A DNA stretch of 21,807 nt, from positions 1 to 21,807 of the forward strand of contig CAZSZJ010000021.1 of the NCBI GenBank assembly GCA_964610985.1. The letters run 5' to 3'. This document shows, one piece after another, positions 1-7,086 of the stretch. The number at the start of each line of letters is the position of its first letter. Position 1 is the stretch's first letter. This DNA comes from JARIHD01 sp964610985 (GTDB lineage: Bacteria; Patescibacteriota; Saccharimonadia; Saccharimonadales; UBA4665). The position numbers were made by a program, and so were the translations under genes. Under the pieces are notes generated by a model. It did no database searches. It had not been told where the DNA came from and saw only the letters and a program-made list of their open reading frames with translations.

Positions 1-831
1 ATAACCACTCTTTTCCAAGGGTGCGGCTAGCTCTAATAATTGCTCGGCAGTGATGTAGCCTTCTTGATAGGCGATCTCTTCGATGCAGCCGATTTTAAAA
101 CCGGTTCGTTTCTCGATTACCTCAACAAACTGGGCGGCGCCGTTCATAGAACCAAAGGTTCCGGTGTCCAACCAGGCCGAACCGCGTCCCATACTTTGCA
201 CTTTGAGCTTGCCGCGGCGCAAATATTCTTCATTGATGGCGGTGATCTCTAGCTCGCCACGGTCGCTGGGCTGAATATTCTTGGCAATCTCGATAACATC
301 ATTGTCGTAGAAATAAAGTCCCACAACGGCGTAGTTGGATTTGGGTTGGGCAGGTTTTTCTTCGATAGAAATAGCGGTACGGTTCTGGTCAAACTCCACT
401 ACGCCGTAACGCCGAGGATCCGAAACCTGATAGGCGAAAACAATGCCGCCATCGGGCGAGGTGCAGCGTTTTAGGCTGTTGCCGAATCCGTGGCCGTAAA
501 AAACGTTGTCGCCCAGAACTAATGCTACGCTATTATTACCGATAAATTCTTCGCCGATAATGAACGCTTCCGCGAGTCCGCCCGGGTGCGGTTGCACGGC
601 ATAACTGAACTGACAGCCTAGCTGCGAACCGTCGCCCAGTAAGCGTTGGAATGCCCCGGAATCCTCTGGTGTAGTAATGATAAGAATCTCGCGGATGCCT
701 GCCATCATAAGAGTGGACAGGGGATAATAGATCATTGGCTTGTCGTAAATGGGCATTAATTGCTTGGAGACACCTTTGGTGATGGGATAGAGTCGGGTGC
801 CGGAACCTCCGGCTAAAACTATGCCTTTCAT
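1..831 (-). CDS. rmlA: Glucose-1-phosphate thymidylyltransferase RmlA (3' end outside window)
   Basis: It joins dTTP and glucose-1-phosphate to give dTDP-glucose, the first committed step to dTDP-rhamnose, in the cytoplasm. The visible 277 codons start MKGIVLAGGSGTRL, the nucleotide-binding loop of the family, followed by the SKQLMPIYDKPMIYYPL stretch typical of RmlA, the metal/sugar-binding LGDN, an EEKP motif and the late WLDTG motif. The last visible residues (GYITAEQLLELAAPLEKSGY) match the normal C terminus of a roughly 290-residue family, so only about 10-15 residues are missing beyond the window edge. The ATG overlaps the rmlD stop as ATGA, so it is the last visible gene of the pgm-rmlBCDA operon and is probably translated by coupling. 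Identification is secure. Confidence 0.96.
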   Translation of the reverse strand, partial: MKGIVLAGGSGTRLYPITKGVSKQLMPIYDKPMIYYPLSTLMMAGIREILIITTPEDSGAFQRLLGDGSQLGCQFSYAVQPHPGGLAEAFIIGEEFIGNNSVALVLGDNVFYGHGFGNSLKRCTSPDGGIVFAYQVSDPRRYGVVEFDQNRTAISIEEKPAQPKSNYAVVGLYFYDNDVIEIAKNIQPSDRGELEITAINEEYLRRGKLKVQSMGRGSAWLDTGTFGSMNGAAQFVEVIEKRTGFKIGCIEEIAYQEGYITAEQLLELAAPLEKSGY

Positions 832-1697
832 ACTTGCTCCTTTGTCTGCTGCTCGTGAGCAATATAGTCGTGCAGTTCGTCTCGCCAGTCACGGGGCTGA
901 ACGCCGATATTTTTAATCTTAGTAAGGTCCATTCCGCTTTGCAGCGGGCGAGGCGCAACGCCGTCCTTGCCTTTAAAATATTCTGCGGTAGTCGTACCTG
1001 TCACCGACAGGTCGTCTCGGCTGATTTCGGCAAAAATGGTGCGGGTAATTTCTGCCCAAGATGCTGGCTCACCGTCGTTGCTTAGATTGTAGGTGCCAAA
1101 CGGCGCCCGGGTATTTAGCAGGTGATCGATGGCGGTAACTAGTGTGTCCGTAAAAGTAAGTCGCCCCACCTGATCATCAACGACCGTGGGCGAAATGTTT
1201 TTTTCGGCCAGCCCCATCATGGTACGTACAAAGTTCGGGCCGTCGCCGATGAGCCAGCTAATGCGCAGAATGTAGTGTTTTGGGTTGGTGGCTGCCGCAA
1301 TATCGCCAGCTGCTTTGGTTTGGGCATAGACGCCAAGCGGTGCAAAATCTTCGGTTTCGGTATGCGGGGTATGTGTGCCGTCGAACACGTATTCGCTGGA
1401 AATATGAACCAGGGTGATGCCATGCAGGGCTGCGGCTTTGGCTAGATAGCCCACGCCGGTTGCATTGATTTTCCAGGCAAGTGGGCGGCCATCGGCGGTT
1501 TCTGCGCCGTCGACATTCGTGTATGCTGCGGCGTTCAAGATGGTAGTAACACCCGACCAATCGTAGTTGTCGATCATAGTTTGATCAGTCATATCAAAGT
1601 TGTCACGGTCGACTGCTTTGGCACCGGGATATTTCGCCTGCAAGGCCTTGCCGAGCTGGCCATATGCACCAATAATTAGTATTTTAGAATCGTCCAT
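828..1697 (-). CDS. rmlD: dTDP-4-dehydrorhamnose reductase RmlD
   Basis: It reduces dTDP-4-keto-L-rhamnose to dTDP-L-rhamnose with NAD(P)H, the last step of the pathway. The 289-residue protein has the Rossmann loop GAYGQLG at residues 10-16, SSEYVFDG near 100-107 (the family usually has STDYVFDG) and the short-chain dehydrogenase pair Tyr124/Lys128 in YAQTK. Length is normal for the family. The start ATG shares one base with the rmlC stop (TGATG) and the stop overlaps the rmlA start by 4 nt, so rmlC, rmlD and rmlA are translationally coupled. Nothing is missing. Confidence 0.96.
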   Translation of the reverse strand: MDDSKILIIGAYGQLGKALQAKYPGAKAVDRDNFDMTDQTMIDNYDWSGVTTILNAAAYTNVDGAETADGRPLAWKINATGVGYLAKAAALHGITLVHISSEYVFDGTHTPHTETEDFAPLGVYAQTKAAGDIAAATNPKHYILRISWLIGDGPNFVRTMMGLAEKNISPTVVDDQVGRLTFTDTLVTAIDHLLNTRAPFGTYNLSNDGEPASWAEITRTIFAEISRDDLSVTGTTTAEYFKGKDGVAPRPLQSGMDLTKIKNIGVQPRDWRDELHDYIAHEQQTKEQV

Positions 1698-2269
1698 CAG
1701 GCTACCTCCAATGGTTTTACATCTTTTAGCGGCGGATGATTGCGGTCGCGTTCAGACATTATTGCCCGGTCGAGCGCTATCGGCCAGGTTATTCCGATTT
1801 CCGGGTCTGCCAGATTCGCGAAACAATATTTATCATAGTTGTCGCCGCTCCAATGAGCGCTGACGCTGTACAGATAAAAGGTGTCTGGCTCCAGGGTTTG
1901 GAATGAATTGCCTACACCCTCGGGCAGAAATACGGTCACATTGGGGGTGATTTCTACGGTAACGACCTTGCCAAAACTGGGGCCTTTCCGCAGATCGACA
2001 TAGGCAGCGAATACTTTGCCGGAAATGACCGAAATGTATTTGTCCCATGGTTCGGCATGAAAGCCGCGGGTCACCCCTTTTTCTTTGTTATATGACAGGC
2101 TGTTTTGAACGACAGTAAAGCTTTCCGGCATGCCAGCGGCAACCAGCTTTGCCTTTTGATATTTTTCCTGAAAATAACCGCGTTCGTCGCTAACTGCGGT
2201 TACATCAAAAATGATCAAGCCAGGAATTTCGGTCTGATGAGCGGTAAACTCGGTGGTTGGTACGCCCAT
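1697..2269 (-). CDS. rmlC: dTDP-4-dehydrorhamnose 3,5-epimerase RmlC
   Basis: A cupin-fold epimerase acting on dTDP-4-keto-6-deoxyglucose. The active-site segment reads TRGFHAEPWDKYISV, with the catalytic His at about residue 71 and a Lys at 77; Tyr134 in YLYSVS is the probable acid. The HAEPWDKY form differs from the enterobacterial RGLHYQ form and resembles RmlC proteins I know from streptococci. I chose the ATG at 2269 (190 residues) because it follows the rmlB stop after one base and has GAGG/AGAG purines just upstream. The ATG at 2296 would add nine residues and overlap rmlB by 26 nt. The C terminus (DRNHPPLKDVKPLEVA) is complete. Confidence 0.94.
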   Translation of the reverse strand: MGVPTTEFTAHQTEIPGLIIFDVTAVSDERGYFQEKYQKAKLVAAGMPESFTVVQNSLSYNKEKGVTRGFHAEPWDKYISVISGKVFAAYVDLRKGPSFGKVVTVEITPNVTVFLPEGVGNSFQTLEPDTFYLYSVSAHWSGDNYDKYCFANLADPEIGITWPIALDRAIMSERDRNHPPLKDVKPLEVA

Positions 2270-2270
2270 G

Positions 2271-3290
2271 TTACTCTGCCTCGCTTTCGTCGACATCTTT
2301 TTGCATGAACTTCGGAACGTAGAGTTTTTTCATATATGGCTGCCACCATTCGGGGTGGTTTTTGTACCAGTCGATAGTTTGGCGAAGTCCTTCTTCGAAG
2401 GTGACGCTGGGTTCGTAGCCAAGTTCTCGGGTGAGCTTTGAGTGGTCGATGGCGTAGCGCCTATCATGACCAGGGCGGTCGGTAACAAAGCGTTTGAGTT
2501 CGGTCGGTTTGCTGGTAATTTCCAAAATTGCATCGGCAATTTCAATGCCGTTCTTCTGTTCGCCGCCGCCGACGCAGTATGTTTCGCCCGCCTTGCCTTC
2601 GTGCAGGATAAGGTCGATCGCCCGGCAGTGATCTGTCACAAAAAGGTAGTCGCGCACGCTTTTGCCATCACCGTAAATGGTGAGCGGTTTGTCTTGCAGA
2701 GCCATCAGCACAAAAACGGGGACGATGTTTTCGGGTACCTGGTATGGTCCGTAATTGTTCGAGCAGTTCGAAATAGTGACATTTAAATCGTAGGTGTGGA
2801 AATAGGAACGAACCAGGTGGTCGCTGCCGGCCTTAGTGGCTGCATAGGGACTGCGTGGATCGTAAGGTGTTGTTTCGCTAAAACGGTCGTCGTTGTCTAG
2901 TTCCAAGGTGCCAAAAACTTCATCGGTTGATACGTGATGGAACCGTTTTACACCATTATCGCGTGACAGCCGAAGTAGAATGTTTGTCGCCAGAATGTTG
3001 CTGGCCACAAAACTATCCGGATTTTCGATGGAGCGGTCGACGTTGGTTTCGGCGGCAAAATGAACCACATAGTCGATGCCTTGGCCAAAGATGGGCCTTA
3101 ACTTGTCTTCTTCGATCAGGTCAAATTCGTGAAACTGGATGTCACTAATAATGTCGTCCAGGTTTGCCTTGTTGCCTTGTTGGTTGAGCTTGTCGACAAC
3201 GATTACTTCGTAGTCGGGGTGATTCTGCCGCACAAAATGTACGTAGTTGCTGCCAATAAAACCAGCGCCACCAGTAACAAGTATTTTCAT
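2271..3290 (-). CDS. rmlB: dTDP-glucose 4,6-dehydratase RmlB
   Basis: It converts dTDP-glucose to dTDP-4-keto-6-deoxyglucose using tightly bound NAD+. The 339-residue protein shows the extended-SDR NAD loop GGAGFIG at residues 7-13, the catalytic STDEVFG at 121-127 (Thr122, Asp123, Glu124) and the YAATK pair Tyr149/Lys153. The nucleotide-sugar-binding region reads NNYGPYQVPENIVP and IYGDGKSVRDYLFV, a normal RmlB pattern. It begins 23 nt after the phosphohexomutase stop, with an AGAAAGAGAG purine run in the gap, and is the second gene of the rhamnose operon. Length and residues are all as expected. Confidence 0.96.
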   Translation of the reverse strand: MKILVTGGAGFIGSNYVHFVRQNHPDYEVIVVDKLNQQGNKANLDDIISDIQFHEFDLIEEDKLRPIFGQGIDYVVHFAAETNVDRSIENPDSFVASNILATNILLRLSRDNGVKRFHHVSTDEVFGTLELDNDDRFSETTPYDPRSPYAATKAGSDHLVRSYFHTYDLNVTISNCSNNYGPYQVPENIVPVFVLMALQDKPLTIYGDGKSVRDYLFVTDHCRAIDLILHEGKAGETYCVGGGEQKNGIEIADAILEITSKPTELKRFVTDRPGHDRRYAIDHSKLTRELGYEPSVTFEEGLRQTIDWYKNHPEWWQPYMKKLYVPKFMQKDVDESEAE

Positions 3291-3313
3291 AGATTCGTGT
3301 TCTCTCTTTCTGC

Positions 3314-4663
3314 TTAGGCCGTAATGGCGCTGGTGACTTTTTTGACAACTTCGTCGAGTTGCTGTTGATTTGCTGCTTCGGCGTTCAGTCGAAGGACCGG
3401 CTCAGTGTTGCTAGGTCGGACGTTTAGCCAGGTGCTATCATCGATAGTAATAGTAATGCCGTCAGCTGTGTCGGCGGGATTCTTCGGAAACAGGGCCGTA
3501 ATTCTGTCCATGGCGGCCTGTTTGTCTTCGACAACGAAGTTGGTTTCCGGAATGGCGGCAAAGTGCGTGTACTCCCGACGAAGCTCGGATAGTTTTTTGC
3601 CGCTGAGTGTGGCGACATATATGCCGATGACTGCGGCAATCAGGCCAGAGTCTGCGTACCAGTTATCGCGAAAGTAAAAGTGCCCGGATGCTTCGCCGCC
3701 AAAAGGTGCGTCGTGTTCGCGCATCATGTCTTTGATGTAAGCGTGACCTACTCTTGAACGAAGCGCTTGTCCGCCTTTTTCTTGAATTACTTTCGGAACG
3801 CTGCGGCTGTTACGAATGTCATAGACGATGCTGGCGCCCGGATGCAGCGACAAGAAATAATCGGCAAGCATGGCCGACATGACGCCGCCGGTCAGTACCA
3901 CACCGGTTTCGTCGATCAAAAAGGCCCGGTCGCCGTCGCCGTCGAAGGCGATGCCGCCGTCCAGGTTTTTTTGTTTAATCTTGGCAATCAAATCGCGCAG
4001 GGTTTCGAATTTGAGTGGATTGGCCTCGTGATTAGGAAAGGTGCCGTCCAGTTCAAAGTACATTTCGGTAATTTCCCAGGAAACGTGAGGTTCCAGTTCG
4101 GGGAAGATCTTGCCAGCCATACCATTGCCGGCATCGACGGCCAGCTTACTGTCCGATAATTTGGCCGGGTCAATAAATGACAATACGTGATCGATCCAGG
4201 CTTCTGATAAGTCTTTCTCGGTCAAAGAGCCGGGTTCGTCGGCGGCAGGTTTAAAGGTCTGACTTATAACGTTATCGCGAATTTCTGCCAAGCCGCCTTC
4301 CAGGCCGACGGGCCGGGCTTCGCTGCGACATAGTTTTATGCCGTTGTATTCACCGGGGTTGTGGCTGGCGGTAATCATGGCGCCGCCAGCTAGGTTCTCG
4401 CTGCCCACGGCAAAATAGATCATGTCGCTGGTTACTTGGCCAATGTCAATGACATCGCGTCCTTGGGAGCGCAGACCTTCGATAAGGGCGCTGGCAAGTT
4501 CCGCTGAATCAGGTCGCATGTCGCGCCCGACCGCAATGGGACCGTCGGTTGGCAGCCAGTCGGCAAACGCTTTGCCGATCCGGTTGCTGACGTCCACGGT
4601 TAGTTCACTGCCTACCTTGCCACGAATGTCATAGGCTTTAAATATAGTGTTGATAGCATCCAC
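3314..4663 (-). CDS. Phosphomannomutase/phosphoglucomutase (alpha-D-phosphohexomutase)
   Basis: It interconverts hexose 6- and 1-phosphates, supplying glucose-1-phosphate to RmlA and probably mannose-1-phosphate to the guanylyltransferase encoded divergently. From the GTG at 4663 it has 449 residues with all four family signatures: TASHNP with the phosphoserine at about 100, DGDGDR metal loop at 241-246, GEASGHFYF sugar-binding loop near 323, and RPSNTEP phosphate-binding loop near 416. The start is uncertain. An ATG at 4693 has no ribosome binding site and sits beside a stable stem-loop, whereas the GTG at 4663 has AGGA eight bases upstream and places the conserved FKAYDIRG where the family usually has it. 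First gene of the rml operon. PMM versus PGM preference cannot be read from sequence. Confidence 0.93.
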   Translation of the reverse strand: MDAINTIFKAYDIRGKVGSELTVDVSNRIGKAFADWLPTDGPIAVGRDMRPDSAELASALIEGLRSQGRDVIDIGQVTSDMIYFAVGSENLAGGAMITASHNPGEYNGIKLCRSEARPVGLEGGLAEIRDNVISQTFKPAADEPGSLTEKDLSEAWIDHVLSFIDPAKLSDSKLAVDAGNGMAGKIFPELEPHVSWEITEMYFELDGTFPNHEANPLKFETLRDLIAKIKQKNLDGGIAFDGDGDRAFLIDETGVVLTGGVMSAMLADYFLSLHPGASIVYDIRNSRSVPKVIQEKGGQALRSRVGHAYIKDMMREHDAPFGGEASGHFYFRDNWYADSGLIAAVIGIYVATLSGKKLSELRREYTHFAAIPETNFVVEDKQAAMDRITALFPKNPADTADGITITIDDSTWLNVRPSNTEPVLRLNAEAANQQQLDEVVKKVTSAITA

Positions 4664-4695
4664 GGGGGTATTCCTTTGCTTACGTTTATGCATCA

Positions 4696-4720
4696 ACTAG
4701 CACACACGCTGCGCACTAGT
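4696..4720 (-). promoter_or_regulatory. Predicted 5'-terminal mRNA stem-loop of the pgm-rml operon
   Basis: Read on the minus strand, this stretch folds into an 11-bp stem with a 3-nt loop, with ACTAG/CTAGT ends and several G-U pairs inside. The promoter just upstream would start transcription at about 4720-4721, so the mRNA would begin with the hairpin. Such terminal stem-loops are known to protect mRNA 5' ends, for example in E. coli ompA; that role here is inference. Confidence 0.5.
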
Positions 4721-4727
4721 CATATCC

Positions 4728-4757
4728 AGTATGTCGGTGAGCCGTGCCGAATGTCAA
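4728..4757 (-). promoter_or_regulatory. Promoter of the pgm-rmlBCDA operon
   Basis: On the minus strand there is a perfect -35 TTGACA (4752-4757) and, after 18 bp, a -10 CATACT (4728-4733, four of six consensus bases). The predicted start is near 4721. It lies back to back with the promoter of the manC-like gene. Confidence 0.6.
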
Positions 4758-4772
4758 ATCGCCGGCGATCAG

Positions 4773-4801
4773 TTATAACACTTCCGCGACTATGCTATGA
4801 T
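4773..4801 (+). promoter_or_regulatory. Extended -10 promoter of the manC-like gene
   Basis: The -10 TATGAT (4796-4801) is preceded by the extended element TGC (4793-4795); a weak -35 TTATAA lies 17 bp upstream at 4773-4778. The predicted start near 4808 leaves a 28-nt leader containing AGGGGA (4824-4829), six bases before the ATG at 4836. This rules out the upstream ATGs at 4797 and 4800, which fall inside the -10 box. Confidence 0.6.
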
Positions 4802-4835
4802 GCTAGGGATTTACATAAATTCTAGGGGATTTTGG

Positions 4836-5927
4836 ATGAAAATTATCGTGACAGCGGGTGGTCAAGGCACAAAACTATGGCCATATTCGCGCGAAGCAAA
4901 GCCGAAACAATTTCAATCGATTGTCGGCGAAACGTCAACATGTACTGAAACCATTAATACGCTGCTTAAGAAATTTGCACCAGAAGACATTTTTATCTCC
5001 ACTAAGCGCCGCTTTATCAAATACATTTCCGAACAAGCGCCGCGCATTCCCTTAAAAAATTACATTATCGAACCGGATGCCGCCAAAGATACCGGACCGG
5101 GACACGGCCTGGCTTTTATGTATCTGAAGGCGCACTTTCCTGATGAGCCGTTTTTTCTAGTGCAGGTTGACTGCATTCGCCGACCGGAAGAGTTGTTTCT
5201 GCAGATGATAGAAGACGTGACGAAGATTGTTGAGCGCGATAAGGTCTTTATGACCGGCGGCATCAAGGCCACCGAAGCCAGCATCGGCGTTGATTATTTG
5301 CAGCTTGGCGAAAAGATCGCCACCGATTCTGTACAGGAGATTTATGCAATAGATAGCTTTTTGGGCCGCAAATCCAGTCACCGCGAAACCCGCGAACTTA
5401 TTGAGAACTTCCACGTCGTAACGCACTGCAACCACTATGCGTGGTACCCGAACCTAATGCTTGAAGCCTACAAAAAATATCGTCCTGATTGGTACGAGGC
5501 GCTTACCAAGATCGAGGCCGCGCTTGGCAAGCCCGGCGAAGACCAGGTAATCGAAGAAGTCTACGAGACCATGGAAAAAGGCTCGACCGAAGAAGTTACC
5601 AAACACTTAATGGAAGCTGGTGAGGCTAGAATCGCCCTACTGCCATTCAAATGGACAGATGTTGGTACATGGGGATCGGTGTATGAATTCTTTGTAGACG
5701 GCGACGGTTCCGGCAATTATCACGACGGAACCATCGTTAGTGTCGATGCCACCGGATCGCTTGTTAAATCCAGCAACCCAAAGAAACTTATCGCGGTTGC
5801 CGGAGTTGAGGACCTGGTTATCGTTGATACCGACGACGTATTATTGGTTATTCCAAAAGACAAAATTGAAAAGATTAAAGACATCCAGGCCGAGCTAAAA
5901 GAAAAATACGGCGGCGAGTATCTTTAA
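4836..5927 (+). CDS. manC: Mannose-1-phosphate guanylyltransferase-like nucleotidyltransferase
   Basis: It probably makes GDP-mannose from GTP and mannose-1-phosphate. The 363-residue protein opens with GGQGTKLWPYSREAKPKQF (residues 8-26), the GMP-family pyrophosphorylase loop with Lys in place of the usual Arg, and ends with FKWTDVGTWGSVYEF, the family's late DVG(S/T)W motif. It has only the nucleotidyltransferase part, with no phosphomannose isomerase cupin domain, like short GMPs. It is divergent: the normal NTAPAIA segment reads DTGPGHGLA, and the usual PADH reads QVDC. It is transcribed divergently from pgm and converges on the glycosyltransferase gene. The family is well supported, but another NDP-sugar product is possible. 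Confidence 0.82.
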   Translation: MKIIVTAGGQGTKLWPYSREAKPKQFQSIVGETSTCTETINTLLKKFAPEDIFISTKRRFIKYISEQAPRIPLKNYIIEPDAAKDTGPGHGLAFMYLKAHFPDEPFFLVQVDCIRRPEELFLQMIEDVTKIVERDKVFMTGGIKATEASIGVDYLQLGEKIATDSVQEIYAIDSFLGRKSSHRETRELIENFHVVTHCNHYAWYPNLMLEAYKKYRPDWYEALTKIEAALGKPGEDQVIEEVYETMEKGSTEEVTKHLMEAGEARIALLPFKWTDVGTWGSVYEFFVDGDGSGNYHDGTIVSVDATGSLVKSSNPKKLIAVAGVEDLVIVDTDDVLLVIPKDKIEKIKDIQAELKEKYGGEYL

Positions 5928-5946
5928 GTGTCTCGTGGCCGACACT
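5927..5946. terminator. Possible bidirectional stem-loop between convergent genes
   Basis: AGTGTC (5927-5932) and GACACT (5941-5946) form a 6-bp stem with an 8-nt loop in the 27-nt gap between two convergent genes. There is no T-run on either side, so it is not a standard intrinsic terminator. Confidence 0.25.
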
Positions 5947-5954
5947 AACGCAGG

Positions 5955-7085
5955 CTAGCTGTTGATTGATTTACGAATAAAGCTTGCTATTTGTTTTTGA
6001 AATACGTCCGGAGCAAATTGCCGGGCGTATTTCTGAATTGTCTTTGGGCTAAAGGCGGCAGAATCGAATCTTTCGATAGCCTGTATTAATGATTCCGTTG
6101 ATTGTTCAGCAAAGAACAGTCCGGTTTCGCCCTCCTTTATATAGTCGAGCGCTCCGCCAGCTTTATAGGCAATAACTGGGGTGCCAGCCGCCAATGCCTC
6201 GATAGCTACAATACCAAAATCGTCGAAGCTGGCGAACAGAAAGGCTCTGGCTCCCGCTAGGAGAGCGGGCATCTCAGCGTCGCTAACGTTAGTCAATAAA
6301 GTAACCGTCGGACCGGCCAACTGTTCTAGCCGCTCGTGTTCGGGACCGGTTCCGATGACTGTTAAGGGCAGGCCCAGCCGCGTGCAGGCTTCAACGATTA
6401 TGTCTAGTCGTTTGGCGGGTACTTGGCGCCCAAGGGCAACAAAGCCATGGCGTTTTCCTTGGGGTGCTGCTTCAAAGCGATCAATATCAATTGGCGGGTA
6501 GATAACGGTTGATTCGCGGCCGTAGTATTTCTTAATATCGCGCTGAATATGAGTAGAGTTGGCAATGAAATAATCCGGACGCTTAGAAGCGCGCAGATCC
6601 CAGGCCCGCAAAGGGCCGACCAACAGGCGTAAGCCCAGCCGTGCCAACGGATCAAATACACCAAAACCAGGACGCTTAATATATGTGTCGTAGTGTCGCC
6701 AGTAATAATGGGTGGGCGAATGACAATAGCAAATATGGGGCACATTCTTCGGTGTCTTCACGCTAAAGGCTTCGCCATTTCCGGAACTGCTGATAACCAG
6801 ATCATAACCGCTAAAATCGAGGCGGCCAAACCACCAAATGCGCAAGACCCCGACATATTTACGCAGTTTGCCGAATGGCCAGCGCTGCAAAAAACCAGTG
6901 ACTACTTTGCTGTCCAAACGCTCTCGCCATTCATCGCTGCAGTACGAAGTATAAATGGGCGCATCAGGAAACATGCGGTGCAGTTCGGCAACAACCCGCT
7001 CCGCGCCGCCGCCAACCAGCCAGTCATGAACTATGGCGACCTTCAGATCGAGCAGACTTTGCAAATCACCAACCTTTTTGTCCAT
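5955..7085 (-). CDS. GT4-family glycosyltransferase (WbaZ-like, probable mannosyltransferase)
   Basis: A retaining GT-B glycosyltransferase acting on a lipid-linked glycan at the inner membrane face. The 376-residue protein starts with KVAIVHDWLVGGGAERVV, the acceptor-side signature of WbaZ/EpsF-type enzymes, has a conserved ICYCHSPTHYYW segment in the N-terminal half and, in the C-terminal half, FDDFGIVAIEALAAGTPVIAY, the donor-binding EX7E-type motif with Asp at the first position. The ATG at 7085 is chosen because it follows the upstream stop after one base (TAA-T-ATG); the longer open frame to 7259 runs through the C terminus of that gene. Donor sugar cannot be read from sequence; GDP-mannose is suggested by the manC-like neighbour. 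Confidence 0.88.
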   Translation of the reverse strand: MDKKVGDLQSLLDLKVAIVHDWLVGGGAERVVAELHRMFPDAPIYTSYCSDEWRERLDSKVVTGFLQRWPFGKLRKYVGVLRIWWFGRLDFSGYDLVISSSGNGEAFSVKTPKNVPHICYCHSPTHYYWRHYDTYIKRPGFGVFDPLARLGLRLLVGPLRAWDLRASKRPDYFIANSTHIQRDIKKYYGRESTVIYPPIDIDRFEAAPQGKRHGFVALGRQVPAKRLDIIVEACTRLGLPLTVIGTGPEHERLEQLAGPTVTLLTNVSDAEMPALLAGARAFLFASFDDFGIVAIEALAAGTPVIAYKAGGALDYIKEGETGLFFAEQSTESLIQAIERFDSAAFSPKTIQKYARQFAPDVFQKQIASFIRKSINS

Positions 7086-7086
7086 A

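Noticed and set aside
536..958. A 140-codon minus-strand open frame within rmlA/rmlD.
   Set aside because: It overlaps two clear genes in a different frame and shows no recognisable protein features.
4797..4835. ATG codons at 4797 and 4800 as starts of the manC-like gene.
   Set aside because: They lie within the -10 box of the predicted promoter; the ATG at 4836 has AGGGGA at the right distance and opens directly with the conserved MKIIVTAGG.
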